Assembly: GCA_914767715.1 (NCBI GenBank)
Contig: OU612066.1
Coordinates: 28,744,283 to 28,804,282, forward strand
Length of the DNA stretch: 60,000 nucleotides
Direction: 5' to 3'
Origin: Membranipora membranacea
Lineage: Eukaryota > Bryozoa > Gymnolaemata > Cheilostomatida > Membraniporidae
The notes under the pieces: model-generated
The model's database searches: none
What the model was told of the DNA's origin: nothing
What the model saw: the letters and a program-made list of their open reading frames with translations, nothing else
Made by a program: the position numbers and the translations under genes
Part shown: in pieces, positions 11,398 through 23,543 of the stretch
Layout of the letters: the number at the start of each line of letters is the position of its first letter
How positions within the stretch are numbered: position 1 is the first letter of the stretch

Positions 11398-11879
11398 TGA
11401 TGGAATTCACAGTGGATGAAATTTTTTCTATGGAAAACAGACAGGATGTAGAAGACTTACAGCAGGATCAGCATAGCTACAAAAATTAATCAACGCTAGG
11501 GTTTGACTAAAAAAAAGGACAAATACATCATCTAATTTTGCAGTACACAGCTACTGACGGTGATTATGATTACAAGGTGTACAAGTAACCTCGAGAAAGT
11601 ATGTTAGAGATGAAAAATTTGAAAATCTTTTCATTTACCATAAAAATCATCATATTTATTTTCCGGTCTCAAATATTTATTTTAACATATGAGTGAATCA
11701 CAGAGTGTTGGATTTGAAGTTTTTTAAAATTTCAATGTTCTCAAGATGAAGTTAAATTCAGGATGAAAATGAAATCACTAAATCACTAGTTAAAGGCAAA
11801 AATAATATTGGTGCCAGCCTTCCGTTGACGATATGACCATTTGTTGGTTAAAAAATCGCAAGTTTTTGTCTCTGTCCGA

Positions 11880-12077
11880 AGACTAAGAAATACAGGTGCC
11901 TTAAGGGCGCGGACGCCATATTGGGCGCCAAGTTGCTCTCAGTTTGCAGGCAAGTCAGAGCACACCTGGGGCGTCAATTGAGCCCAGTAGTCAGTAGTCT
12001 GCAGCAGGATTCGAATGCGAGACCTGCAACGCCTGCGCATCAGAGGGCAGGCGCTCTAATCAACTGAGCTTCCTCCT
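11880..12077 (-). mobile_element. tRNA-derived SINE (minus strand)
   Basis: Reading the minus strand from 12077, there is an A box AGCTCAGTTGATTAGAGCG and a B box GCATTCGAATCC (near 12010-12022) at tRNA-like spacing. A non-tRNA body then runs to about 11880. The acceptor stem does not close, so this is not a working tRNA. Clear target duplications were not found, so the ends are approximate. Confidence 0.55.
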
Positions 12078-12299
12078 ACTCTTTTCTGGCTGCATGTCTT
12101 TTTGAGACTAGATGCTTTAGAAAATCTATGGTATGCTAGGCCAGGTGATTACAAAGGATTGAAAGTTTAACATGCAGCAGTTGTTCCTAATTTATCTCCC
12201 CTCTAAAATACATTCATAATATTTGTCATCCAATATTTTTAATGTTATCAACCTGTCATTGCAAATGCTTTCAATGAGTTGTTAAAGTTACAATCGCAT

Positions 12300-13800
12300 C
12301 AACTTGCAAACAACCATGCAATACCAGATTACGTTGTGTCATGAATTTGGGCAATTATTAAGTAGGATTTTTGAGCACTTTATTGTCAATAGCGGCCTCA
12401 CGGCCTTTGCGTGTAATTTTTGCTACTTGATTGCAGAGTTCGGTCTACTTTATCTAGAAGAGCCACAGGCTGGGGCGACTTTCTTAGCATTGTATAATGG
12501 ATCCTCTTCTTAATTAAGGTATAGTAACGGCAAATTATTTTTTCAAGTAATCATCTGGTTTTGCATACCTCCGGGAAGCTCTCGATGTCAGGATCGCAGA
12601 AAATTAAATTCCAGCGACGCCATGTCACATGACGTTTTTTAATCATTCCACATACAGTTTGACTGTTCTAGGGATAACTTTCCAACAAATGAAAGTAGAA
12701 TAAACTTTTTTCTGTGATAGCTGTCAAAAATCAAATAGTATCAATTTGAATAATTTTACGACGCGAAGTTATCAAATGTTATGGGATGTTGTTGCAAAAT
12801 AGCAAATTTGTGCAAAAAGATCAATTTGATTAAACCTTTTGGGAGCAACTTCAATATTGTCAAGCGGCTGTCTTAAGATGTGCTTGAACATTGGCATCTA
12901 GGCATTGGGATAACTTCTAAGGCTATCATATCGAAAAAGTCGAATTGACAAAGTCAAAATTGAATGGAATGATGTTTTCTTCCTGACAACTGAGAGGATA
13001 GAACTCATTTCTTATTCCTAGAGCCAACTCAGTTTTTAACTGTCTCTTATTTATGTAAATTAATTTTTTATAGATGTATCAAAAATATTTCTGTTCAGGA
13101 ATAAATAAGCTAACAAAGTCAGATTAACGACACTAACCGAAGCTGGCTGCTAATACTATTACAGGAAAATGCAGTACTTACAAATAACAGCATGATAGGA
13201 GTCCAAGTCTACTGCGTACTGCACTTTTAGCTGGCCATCTTGCAGCAGGGATGTTCATAAGCACTGAGTGTGATACATCAGTTCCAGCTAGCTGGCTGGC
13301 CACCCAGTGTATGTATATGACACACCTGATGTTTATATTATCTATAGTCAACATTCTATGGTCCAGTTCCTCACCATGAATTATTTTCAAATTGTGTCCA
13401 ACTGGTTACTTAACACACTTTTTTGAGTATGCTATTGCGTCTTGCTTTGGTAGGAGGTAATACAACAGGAATTGTTGAATCAAAGTGCAGGCGCAAAATA
13501 ATACTCTATGCCCATAGAAAGCAAGCAAGATCTCTAATCTCACCAGTTATGAAATTTGCATAACTGGCAACTGGAGTCAGCAAGCCATTGTATTTTCATG
13601 CATACTTGCATTCCTGGATTACAGTCAGTTTATTCAGGGTGTATTCAGTGTATGATTTGCGAATATTCTGATGCTGCCGGATCTGAGACAATGGTCAGCA
13701 TAGTGTAACAGCCTGGCAACTCAACATAGAGATGAGGGTTCACTGATAAAATTCAGTTTTGAGCTGACCTGACCTGAACTGTCCTTGGCCCGTTATTTTG
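12300..13800. other. Duplicon tail and unassigned DNA
   Basis: The part up to about 13170 matches 36950-35930 in inverted orientation. Beyond it I see no supported exon. The open frames here are short and low in protein character. Confidence 0.4.
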
Positions 13801-14660
13801 CTGATTGTGTATGAGATAAGTGGTTTACGAGAATTTTCTTTTTAATTTGAAAAACTCATCATATCTGAGTGTGCAAAAGATCTTCACTGCTTTCACATTT
13901 TTGGGTTTTGGTCCATTTTTGTTGCTTAGTTTAGATCTCTATGTGGCTTTAAAAGCTTGCCGGGAGCAGGACCCATGTTTTCAAGCTCCGCACCTATGTG
14001 GAGAGTTCATCGGCCTGCTAATTTCCCTGGATACCTGCAGTACAAATACCCTTAGATATGATGGTTAGTTCGGGCCAGATGGTTTGAGATTTAATTCAGA
14101 TTATTCATGATGATGACTTAATTCGGCATAAATTACCACCTGACCATTTTTATTTGTTTGCATCAGTGATATTGAATTAATTACACAAAACCCTGTTCAG
14201 GTAATTTAGACCCCTTATGAAAACACAAGTTTAAGAAATTTAATCTGACCTGAATATTTTATCAGCATGTTTACTAATATTGTTAATTATAATGGAAAAA
14301 TCACTTAATTAGATAATGATTGATAGTTGATTGATGCAGTTTTGCATGTGCTAAGGTTTGTGATGTTTCTGAGTTACTAATACTTGCAGACATTAGAGAT
14401 CTGGTCTTTTAAGTATCCACAAAAAAGGATCGTATGATTCACAGATTTAAGAGATTGCAGCTGCGAGTTGGCAGTCAGTAAGCTGTTGTCGACACCTATT
14501 ACAGGGTTTATTAAAAATTGTTGTAATTTATTTTTTTAATAATATTGCACCAGCAAACCAAATTGCTGTTGATAAAACATACAGTATGATGATATAACAG
14601 TAAAATTTATGTGTCTTGATGAGAGGATAAAAACCAACTGTCTTTCTTTTAGGTGTGTTG
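13801..14660. other. Unassigned, upstream of PAN-like exon
   Basis: An open frame at 13820-14068 encodes a hydrophobic stretch followed by several cysteines, but it has no ATG start and no clear splice signals. I do not assign it. The remainder is AT-rich. Confidence 0.3.
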
Positions 14661-14719
14661 TCTAGTGACGCGCTGAAAAGTATCAAACCAGTTTTTACTA
14701 CTGCTACAGTTCCTACTCG

Positions 14720-15490
14720 TTAAAGATTCAAACACCAATACAACAGATTTGTTCTCAGGAATGTCTGCAGAGAAACTTCATCATGTTCAGTTATGACTCA
14801 CAGACAAAGGAGTGCTTGTTGGACACAGGCACTGGAGAAGGTAGGGTTTTTTTGGTAATCCAGCATGTGGGATAGGAGTTACCTCCTCTTATGAAAGAAG
14901 ATCCAGTCTACAAATCACAAGTTATTATAAGTAGTTGTATGTAAGTTCAGCTCTGATATAAGTACTTGCATCCGGCCCTAACCCTATAATGAGAATCATT
15001 TTCATTAGAATAAATTTGGATATCCCATTCTGGTGGTTGAATGATTTAGAAAAATAAGGTGATCAATATGTCTTGAAATTCTACCATCCATTCATTAATT
15101 AATTAGGGCACTTTTAGATACGCTACTGCTTGGTCCTATCTATTTATTGTCTTGCCAACTTTCAACATAGAAGCAAATCATGTTGTGATATACTAGACAA
15201 GTAACCTGTTGCTACTGACTAGTGTTTCACAATATCACTAAAATGAACTGGAAATTGTGTGCATTATTTGGTCAACTGTATTCATGTCATGAAAACGTAG
15301 TCATAACATTCAGTTTAATTTACCTAAGGTACTGAGCAGTGATATGAGGTGCTATCCATTTTCTAGCAATGATTTGATTGGCTGTTTTGCTGTATTGGTT
15401 TCCAATGATGTCTTAATGAAGTTTGTCTTAACAGGTCAGTTCAACAGAAGCCCAGGCAGCCAAGTTTATAGATCTCTACCCCACCAATGA
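14720..15490 (+). pseudogene. PAN/apple-like domain exons, possibly decayed
   Basis: One exon ends at 14840 (GAGAAG|GTAGGG) and encodes ICSQECLQRNFIMFSYDS followed by QTKECLLDTG. This resembles the C-x3-C...F-Y...K-x-C-L core of PAN/apple domains. The next exon begins at 15435 after TTAACAG and continues in phase with GQFNRSPGSQVYR, resembling the PxSxxYYR end of PAN domains, then stops at TGA 15488-15490. The usual second-strand cysteine is absent, and the frame upstream of 14720 seems to be shifted by one base relative to an apparent exon start at 14653. Together these suggest a damaged domain. It may have been the N-terminal part of the lectin-like gene at 17.6-18.7 kb. Confidence 0.4.
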
Positions 15491-17570
15491 ACTTCATCTC
15501 CCTCAGGAATAACAACACATATGAATTGTGTGTGTGGCTTAGTGTGATGTCCTAGACAATTGGTATATTTAGTGTCCCTTATAATATAGGCTTAATAGAT
15601 TAGGTCTATATAGGAATATTCGGCTTTCCATTGTGTATGCCACTAAACAATAGAATATATACAATAGACTCACTGCATCAAATAATATCAGGGCTTTCAT
15701 TGGCCGAGAAGGTTCACTGCCACCAATTCAGAGCAGGGCAGATCATGTTTCTAGGATTATTGAGGGGTAGTAAGCTGTACTTGATTCATAGTTGATCTCA
15801 ATTAAATGGGTGTTTACCTGATAAAAAAACCCACATGTCTCTAAGTGCACTATGACTGAAGATATTTATTGTGAAATTGCATCATTTGTGAAGTATTTTG
15901 AAGACACATTTTTGCTTTTGTGGCTTGCTACCCCCTCACATTGGCAATGTTTCGGAAAGGTTAAACATAGTTGATTACCTACAACATGTGCTCTATCCAA
16001 TGAACATAGTTTGGGGCCCAAGAGACCACCCTAACTATATTTCTGAGCCAACAAAGAAATAAGCAACAAAATACACACGTGTGTTGATGTTCACATAATC
16101 AATAACACTACTATCAGGTATATTGGGCAAGTGATGCAGCTGTAGAATGGTAGGGTAAGATGTTTTCTTGAGATATAACTAATAGTCATGAACTCTTTTT
16201 TAAGGAATATGGGCTTATTAGCCATTTTATTTCATAGATGTAATATTGATTTCATCACTTGGCGGCCATTTTGATTTTGTCGCATACACAGCAGCAAACA
16301 GGAGAATTGTCTATACCAACATCCGACACAACAACAACACCCAATATCTTAGCCAGCATCATCATCAGTACACTCCAACCTCGACTTGAGGACACGCAGT
16401 TACCAGCCAGTGCATATCACCTCGAATCGGGGACCTGCAAATATATGCAAATCTAAATTCTATTCTTAATACCGGTGCCACCCTAACGCCAGAACCGTGA
16501 CAACCATGACAATGCAGTAAAGGTGGCACCAACAGAGACAATCCAGAGTTAGCATGATGTCTGACTTACACCAACCAACTCTTGTGGCCGATCAACCCAC
16601 TCTTGCGGCCGATCAACCCTCTTTTTGCGGTAATTGAAAATTGTGTTTAAAACCTGTTTTTTTTTGCTTATTGACGTCAGCAGTTTTGTAATTTGTCTGG
16701 GTTCATGGTATTTAAGAACATTGTTGTCTATTGAAATTGATTGATTTGTTTGGCGACCCTCTGGTCGTCAAGCAGCGCTCTTTGTTTGCAACTTCATTCT
16801 GGAGACAGGTCAGTTTTTAAACATGAAAGTTTTACAGTTTTTATCATAGTATTTTCATTTATTGTACATTAGTGATATTTATAAGGAAATAGAACTCGCC
16901 TTATTATTTAATAATGGCACAGTATAACATTTGGTTGGATTATCTATACCATCAACTAATTGAGTTAAATGAATTAAATCCAGCATGCATGGCATCATTG
17001 ACTAGAATGTATGACTTGTAGAAATAAGACATGCATTGTTAAGTTGAATTGTGTTTGATGTTAAACTTGATAAGAATTAAAAGGCATGCTCTTGAGTCAA
17101 GTTTTTGATCTCGAAATAAATGAGATCACAATTACGAAAATAAGTCAGTGTCACATAGTGGGAATTATCATACCGAGCTCGTGAGCACAGATCTCAGTAG
17201 CGGAGAGTGAATGTGGTGACTCTATAACCTGGAATCCCACAATTTCAACAAATGTCCCAGACATAGCTCAAGCGATACTGTTTGCTGATTGGTCAATATC
17301 GTCCTGTTGTTATTCCTGAGGAAGAGGGAGTTCATTGACCCCACCCTGTCAACCATCTTCTTTCTAGAGGTAAGTCATACCACAATCTACTACAAAACCC
17401 GGGTCTCTGACAATGTTCGATTGGGGTCTGTCAAACATTGTCACACCTTTCTCATTCATAAGTCTCAAATGTGCTGTCTGAACAATGACTGTATAGTTAT
17501 TTACCCGATTATTCTTGCCATTCATAGCATGCATAATACAGTAGGCTTTGGAATGTGCTTTACAAACTCA
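15491..17570. other. Intronic or intergenic stretch between PAN-like and lectin-like exons
   Basis: No exon is supported. Near 16580-16625 the string CTCTTGYGGCCGATCAACCC occurs twice in tandem. A TATTTAAG box near 16709 is followed by a possible donor, GACAG|GTCAGT, at about 16806, which together could form a promoter and a non-coding first exon. This is weak. Confidence 0.3.
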
Positions 17571-17576
17571 TTTTAG

Positions 17577-18669
17577 GAAAAGAAGTGACACACAGTGCAG
17601 TATTTGCCAGTTCCAGTGGTTATGACTACTCTGGTTCTAAAATTGTGGATGGTTATCACACACCAGAGTAGAGTGGACTTTCAGAACGTGATTCACTGAT
17701 GATTTTGGCTGCACAACAGGATCCATGGTTTGAGATCGACCTGGAAGATGTCATCTGTATAGAGGGTATTAAATTTTGGCGAAGACCTGTAACTGGTGAG
17801 TCAACTTTGAAATATCGGCTGGCTGTTGTTCACCTGATTGTCTCGTTTCTGAGTATTCAGTTTTGATTGGCTTTCATGACTTAGGGTTTCGTATTAGAGT
17901 TGTAATGGTGCAATTTGATTATCAGGCCACAGTCATCATTGACCGCGCAGTCAATATCGACGCTCAAAAGAACAGCAATCAAGAATTCCCACTATAATGC
18001 ATGTTTTTAATGGTAAATTAGACATTGAAAACTTAAAATAAATGGTGCAAAATTTGTAGACCATATTATTCAAATTTCAATTCCTCAATCATTATTTTGT
18101 TTTTCATTTTTATGTATAGCCCTTAAGCAATAAATTTGCCTTTCCATGTAGTTTTTGAAAAAACTTAGATAATTACTATGCCGAGTGGCCTTTTAGCATG
18201 CCCACCATCGGTCAAATAGTGGTAGATGGTTCATAGAGTAGACAACACCAGTTAAAAGCAATAACTAATCAGTTATCAGGGTATATAATCTAGAGCCCTT
18301 TTTGATGGATGCATATACCTTTTAATGTCTGAGGAACCTTGTGATGATCAGCAAAGCCTTTTAACACAAAGGTATCCAGGCTATTACGTTTTGACCAGAC
18401 ATCAATGTGTGCTTATAACTGGAGTTTCCCTTTTCTGGCATCAGAAATAATGAAAAATGACTGCTTCTGATCGCTTTATTGCAGATGTACAGGACCTCGA
18501 ACTGTCTGTTGCAAAGGATGGACAACACGGAAGTTATGCTCTCTGTGCCTTACGCAATGGCCTCCTTGATCTGGACTGTACATCACCTTTCAATGGAAGA
18601 TATATAAAGGTGGTACAGCAAGCGGTTAGATGGTTTCAGTTTTATGAGGTTGAAGTCTATGGGCATTAA
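17577..18669 (+). pseudogene. F-type lectin (FTP / F5/8C-like) domain, two exons with an in-frame stop
   Basis: Exon 17577-17795 follows an acceptor CATTTTAG and encodes HSAVFASSSGYDYSGSKIVDG, an in-frame TAG, then QDPWFEIDLEDVICIEGIKFW, ending at donor GTGAGT. Exon 18485-18669 (acceptor TTTATTGCAG) joins in phase and ends with CTSPFNGRYIKVVQQ...FYEVEVYGH and a stop. The order (AxQSS-like start, VDG, PWFxIDL, GRYIKV, EVEVYG) is that of fucose-binding F-type lectins and discoidin-like folds. These are usually secreted carbohydrate-binding proteins. The TAG after HTPE breaks exon 1, and the second exon has lost 12 bases compared with the copy at 48103-48299. No signal peptide exon was found. 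Confidence 0.7.
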
Positions 18670-20700
18670 TTTGTGCGGCAGAATTATCTTCGCCCTACCT
18701 GATTTTCTCCTTTCTCAATATATTTATATATTTACATTGTGTGTACTATTTTCTTCTCTCTCGATGGCGATTAAAAACCACGTTCATATTATTTTCCTCC
18801 AGTTGTTTTAATTTGTTTGCCTTCATATTTTTTTACAATGTTTGCTCTATTTTCGACTCTCTACAATGTATCAACAACCCAGTCAAAAACAAGAAAATCT
18901 TGCTGTTCTAATTAGTTCTGCTCCTTTCCACAAACTGACTTGTCAGTATGAGTTATATCAATTTCTGTGGCTGACAAAGAAAGAATAGATATATACCAAC
19001 AGCTGCATATGAAACTCCAAAACATTGAATACTACGCAGAAGGTTTGTCACATCTTGTGTGGAACGACTTAACTCTTATTTAGACATTACATAACCTAAA
19101 AATGTTACCAGTTACAAGACTATACCTACCAAACCAAATCAATCCCAAGCAATCAAACTCATCACATCTAAACCCATTACAGCCAGTAGAATTACATTAA
19201 AGTAAATGCAATTTTGTATGTTATGGATATCTTTCTTTTTTTCTGTCCCATTCAACAATAAGTATGAATGTTGTCAGTTTTGGCTGGAAATATATTATCT
19301 TATTTGTGTTGATCAGTTCATATCCAATTTCCAGCAATATTGAAACTTGATATTTTTCTCAATGGATATCATGATAACTGGTACCATATATTGTCGTAAG
19401 TTGAACCTTTAAATAAATAAAAAACACGTTCCAGCCAATGATTCTGGTCATATGTGCAATGATTGTTAACATGTATGACTTAATTATCACTTTTTGAATC
19501 TGAATATTTTAGGCTGACTGTGCTAACACGCAAGTTGAAAAGTATGTTTATTTTAATCACGCACATCTTCATTGCAAATCTTTTGTGATTGACACGGTCA
19601 CTGTTTCGTAAAAAAATCAAGCCATTGCAGCAGTTCTGGAAAAAACGTGATTCCACCTCGAATGATTTAAAAAATAATCAAATTGGTATGTGTAACAACT
19701 TTGGATGTGATGACTACAGCCTATAGATCAATTTTAATCCAGTTCACCCACATTCTGGTTGTCCCATCCTAATAGTGCACCTGAAGGGGATCTCAACACC
19801 AAATACCTGCAAATTGGATCAAGCTATAGCCAGACATTTTTCTACCCTGTTGTATTAATCTTCATATTGCACAGGCTGAAAATTGTACTTATTTTAACCA
19901 CGCAAATCTACATTGCAAATTTTTAGCTTATGATTGACATGGTTACGGTTTATTAATTAACACCAAGCCATTACATCAATGCTGACAAAAATTGTTTGAG
20001 AAAATAGTCACATTGGTGTAACCAACTCTTGATGCAGTGGCTATAGTCTATATCAAGTTTAATCCTATTTTCCCACGTCCTGGTAGCTCCCATTCTAAAC
20101 CCAGCGAATATAAAAACACTAAATGCCTACAAGTTGGATCTAGCTATAAGTAGGCATGGAACAGTGAGGATATGATTTTTCTACCCTGTTGTATAACTCT
20201 TCAAAAGTGTATAAAATGTAATCAAGTTAAAACTTGGTTGTTATGAGAACGAAAAGGCCTTACAAGATATACTGAAGTTATGTACAATCAGTTTAGATAG
20301 GAAAAAACTATTTGTCTCGATTGGAACAGAGCATCTGTTGATTACAGTTTTCCTTTTATGATAACAACTCCCTTACTAGGTTATTGACAAACTTTTTGAT
20401 GAGCCAAAGAAAGCGGGCATGAGAACTTTAAACAGTAGATATGTCAATAGGACCAGGTGGGGTTTGATTCAAGTATTTATTTCATGTAATTGGAAAATTG
20501 GCATGATGGACATTTACACTGCAGTATCTGCTATCATTCTGACATCACAAACCTATTATCTCCTCACAAGATTTTTCTCCAATTGAAGGACACGCGAACC
20601 TGATATTGACATTGACATAATTATTATATAAGTAATTAATAATGTAAGATTACAAATAAATATAATCGGAATATACACAGAACCATTGAAAAGACATTTA
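18670..20700. other. Gene-free arm sequence with diverged tandem duplication
   Basis: Two units of roughly 350 bp start at about 19515 and 19875. Each contains a run of shared landmarks (GCTGAxxxTG..., AACCACGCAxATCT, CATTGCAAAT, a GTAACCAACT-like string, and the end TTTTTCTACCCTGTTGTAT). The same pair is in the other arm at about 46570-47275, so the tandem duplication is older than the inverted duplication. No coding exon was seen. Confidence 0.6.
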
Positions 20701-21082
20701 TTGCAGTAAGATTACTTTAGAGCCTTTTTTAAGAGTTATTTTGGGAGCGTTAGTGGCTGTTACTTTAAGGGTTAAACATGGTTGATTTCAGAGTTAATTT
20801 TGCGCTGGCATTGAAGCTGAAGAAGTACCCATTCTGTTTAAATAGGAGCATGATACATCAAATAAATGGTTGAATCCAGAGTAAGCTGTCAACAAGTGTT
20901 TTTACAGGATGATTACACCTAGCCCGATCCACGGAAATTTTTGCATATCGGTAGCAAAGTAGAGCAAGCAGAGAGGTATTTCAATAGCTCACTGAGCTGT
21001 TGGGTACTTTCAGAAAACAACTCAATAGCAGTAGAAGATTACGGTAAAAATGCTCCAGTTAAAAAGCACCCATTTGAAAAAA

Positions 21083-21170
21083 AACTGACCTTGATGGGAT
21101 TCGAACCCACAACAATCTTATTAAAAGTGATTATTTTGCAGACGCTCTACACACTGAGCTATTCAGCCAT
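21083..21170 (-). other. tRNA-like element, left-arm copy
   Basis: The minus strand shows an A box TAGCTCAGTGTGTAGAGCG and a B box GGTTCGAATCCC with a good T-arm stem, followed by a T-rich Pol III-type stop (T6 here, T8 in the right arm). The acceptor ends do not pair and the anticodon region is over-long (about 30 nt), so it is not a functional tRNA. It is probably a SINE head or tRNA pseudogene. Confidence 0.55.
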
Positions 21171-21269
21171 TCACAGAAATCTGTGGGCCGTGATTGTTAA
21201 TATACGCCACTGGGTCCGAATACCCGAGCAGAACAGACACCACTATTTTATTCATTTTGCTCATGTTTG

Positions 21270-21323
21270 TTTTGTATGGAGTTAACTTCTTCCTGTTGAG
21301 GAAGAAGGCAACTCCATACAAAA
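21270..21323. repeat. 25-bp hairpin (left arm)
   Basis: Two 25-bp arms starting TTTTGTATGGAGTTAACTTC and separated by a 4-base loop pair with only two mismatches. It is present at the matching place in the right arm (45367-45420). Confidence 0.8.
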
Positions 21324-21688
21324 TGTGTTTTGTTTACCTAATCAAATTTATCTACAACATTATTCTTTAGAATTTTGTTACAGGTAGGTATTAATTCAAT
21401 TTACTAATGACTCATAGTTGAGATGCCTTTCGACATTAAAATAAGTCTTTATTTTGATTAATGGTGGAAATAAGTTTAAACAGTCATCGTAAAATATAAA
21501 CCACGCTCTATCATACCTTCAAAGTTTCCTGTGTAAAAGGTCAGAATAGGTCAACTCCAAAACAGTAAGTCGTAGTACGCTCCAATATAGTAATGCGCTC
21601 AGAATTAAAAGTAATACCAAAATATTGCAGAGTAATATGCTGCTGAGGGCTCTCCAAAAAGAACTGCCCTGCCTTGATGTTCCCCCGG

Positions 21689-21696
21689 TTTTTATA
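21689..21696 (-). promoter_or_regulatory. TATA box in a CCCCGGT inverted repeat (left arm)
   Basis: TATAAAAA on the minus strand lies between CCCCGGT and ACCGGGG arms, directly downstream (minus strand) of the 86-bp tandem array. The arrangement of repeats then TATA resembles an enhancer-promoter unit or an LTR-like promoter. The transcribed product is unknown. Confidence 0.35.
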
Positions 21697-21782
21697 TGCA
21701 CCGGGGTTCATCACGGCGGGTGAACATGGCCAAAAAACCGGAGGTTACATTTGCCCATCCTGTTGACAAAAGCAGAGATTTG

Positions 21783-22090
21783 ATTTAGGTTTTTTGTCTG
21801 ATATGAAGGTTATAATTATATATATCATTTAAATGCTTGCGTTTGAACCCTCCAAAAAGACGGAGATTGGACTTTAATTTATGTCTGATAAAAAGGTTTT
21901 AATTATATATATTATTTGAATGCTTGCGTTTGAACCCTCCAAAAAGGCGGAGATTGGACTTTAATTTATGTCTGATAAAAAGGCTTAATTATATATATTA
22001 TTTAAATGCTTGCGTTTGAACCCTCCAAAAAGATGGAGATTGGACTTTAATTTATGTCTGATAAAAAGGTTTTAATTATGTATATTATTT
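21783..22090. repeat. 86-bp tandem array, three units plus a partial
   Basis: Units share TGCTTGCGTTTGAACCCTCC, then AAAAAGxxGGAGATTGGAC and TTTATGTCTGATAAAAAGG. Starts of the TGCTTGCG landmark are at about 21834, 21921 and 22007, a period of 86-87. The right arm has four units. Confidence 0.85.
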
Positions 22091-23073
22091 GAAGTGGTAG
22101 GCGCCGTCTGGTATCACCTGCTCCCATCCTCTTGGCTCCGTTCTCTTTATCCGGAATCTCCTGAGCTGTGAGAACTTGAGATCTCACACCTGCATGACCA
22201 GCCAGCAGAGTAATTCGAGGTTAGTCATCAGCTAGGTAAGAAAACCAAGAAATAATTCTGTCTTGATGAACACTTATGGTTATTTTTGTAAATTTAAAAG
22301 ATTCATGAAAAATCAGCAAAGAAGGCGTATACTCACAAGAAAAGGCAGTGGTAATCACGTCTTTGCATATATTGTTGAATTATGGCATTACATCATCAAA
22401 CACTCATTTTAAAAATTGTTGATAATGTAATGCCACTCTGTCTGAGCACTATCGTTTTTCTTACCTCAATGATTAACAAGATTGCTAGGGGTTCCCCTAT
22501 ATGAGAGGGCGGCTAATACGCCATTTTCTGGTTAACCCCCGATAAGTTAGAAATAAGATGTTTAAGTAAGTACAGTAAGTTGCTGGAGAACAGCATGGGC
22601 AGGGCATGAACTTTATAAGTGAAAACTCGGCCTCGATACCTTAGAAATGGCGGAAAATTTAGCACCAGCCACATATGCATCCTAGTCATCTTTCACAAAC
22701 TGAGAAATACAGTAACATAAGGTATAACTTTGGGGCGGGAAAGTAGGATTGCAAAAAGACGACTTTTCTCTTCAGTTATTTAGAACATTAGGAACGAGAA
22801 ATACCCGCGAACAGACGAGATTGATAAATTAGCATAACTCGCTATAAAGGTGCGCTGTGGTACTAGATAATGTATGAGCCAAGATAAGATAACTACAAAA
22901 TATGAGGCTCAACGGCCAGGCTAAAGTAAGTAAATTTTACAAGTTATAACACAGCACTGTATTATTAAATGACTGAGCCTTGTCACATTGCTCAAGAAAA
23001 AAGGTGTAAAAATCTCTGTATTTTTTAATTCATCAATCAATCCTGTTTTTGAGGTTTATATTCAACAGGGCAA
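22091..23073. other. Arm sequence without genes
   Basis: No exon was seen. The part at 22255-22460 recurs at 43725-43935 (inverted arm) and, diverged, at 51600-51810, so it belongs to a dispersed repeat. Confidence 0.45.
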
Positions 23074-23079
23074 TCAACA

Positions 23080-23514
23080 GGGCTTAAATGTAACGACTCA
23101 GTGAATAAAGTCAGTGGCGCATCATTCAAGGGTTTTCGCACCCTTGAAAATGCTGAGCGATATTTGAACAAGGCAGGAGTACAATGTACCTGGGTAGATT
23201 TTGAGCAGGAGTACGTTGACGCATTGGACGAGCTAGAAAGCAGCAAGTCAAGAAGTAGATCGCCATTGAAGGGTATCATCAACAAAAACTTTGATATTGG
23301 TAATAGTACCTCAGACACTGGTATTTGTACCTTTAGTAAATCATCTCATCAAGCACCAACAATGACTACATCGGAGTGTACTAATTGTAAGTACCTGGCA
23401 CTCCAAGTCAAAACCTTAACGAGTGATGTCGCATACTTGCGAAAAACATTGGAACTCTTAGAAGGGAAATACAGTGATAACACCATAAACATAGAAAAAA
23501 AATTTCATGTTTAG
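23080..23514 (+). pseudogene. LINE ORF1, N-terminal segment (5'-truncated)
   Basis: The frame is open from the element's 5' junction and ends with a TAG at 23512-23514, just after an A8 run at 23495-23502. It encodes NAERYLNKAGVQCTWVDFEQ near the start, a basic serine-arginine patch (SSKSRSRSPLKG), a CTNC pair and then a leucine-rich heptad region (LALQVKTLTSDVAYLRKTLE) that looks like a coiled coil, typical of LINE ORF1 trimerisation. A one-base slip in the A8 run would keep the coiled coil continuous with the next ORF. It is probably one broken ORF1. Confidence 0.6.
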
Positions 23515-23543
23515 GAGAGGACATAAAAGTCCTCTCTACAGAG

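Larger units (their letters stand above)
9050..13170. repeat. Duplicon segment A, homologous to B and C
   Basis: Sequence from about 9050 to 11530 is collinear with 29400-32300 (direct) and with 41030-38115 (inverted). From about 11560 to 13170 it continues to match the inverted copy at 38060-35930. The downstream flank of otopetrin therefore travelled with the gene during duplication. The stretch from 9780 to 11800 has no other coding exon that I can support. Confidence 0.7.

Noticed and set aside
13820-14068. Cysteine-containing frame of 82 codons
   Set aside because: No ATG start, splice signal, or second copy supports it.
19515-20215. Possible CRISPR-like or satellite array
   Set aside because: Only two diverged ~350-bp units without short regular repeats, and the window is eukaryotic.
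20941-21285. 114-codon frame, also at 45405-45749
   Set aside because: It runs through the tRNA-like element and the hairpin and has no ATG-exon structure. It is explained by repeat conservation.
21519-21701. 60-codon minus-strand frame with a hydrophobic segment
   Set aside because: Its start codon overlaps the TATA box, and the right-arm equivalent (44560-44745) has a TAA in the middle. A membrane peptide is not supported.
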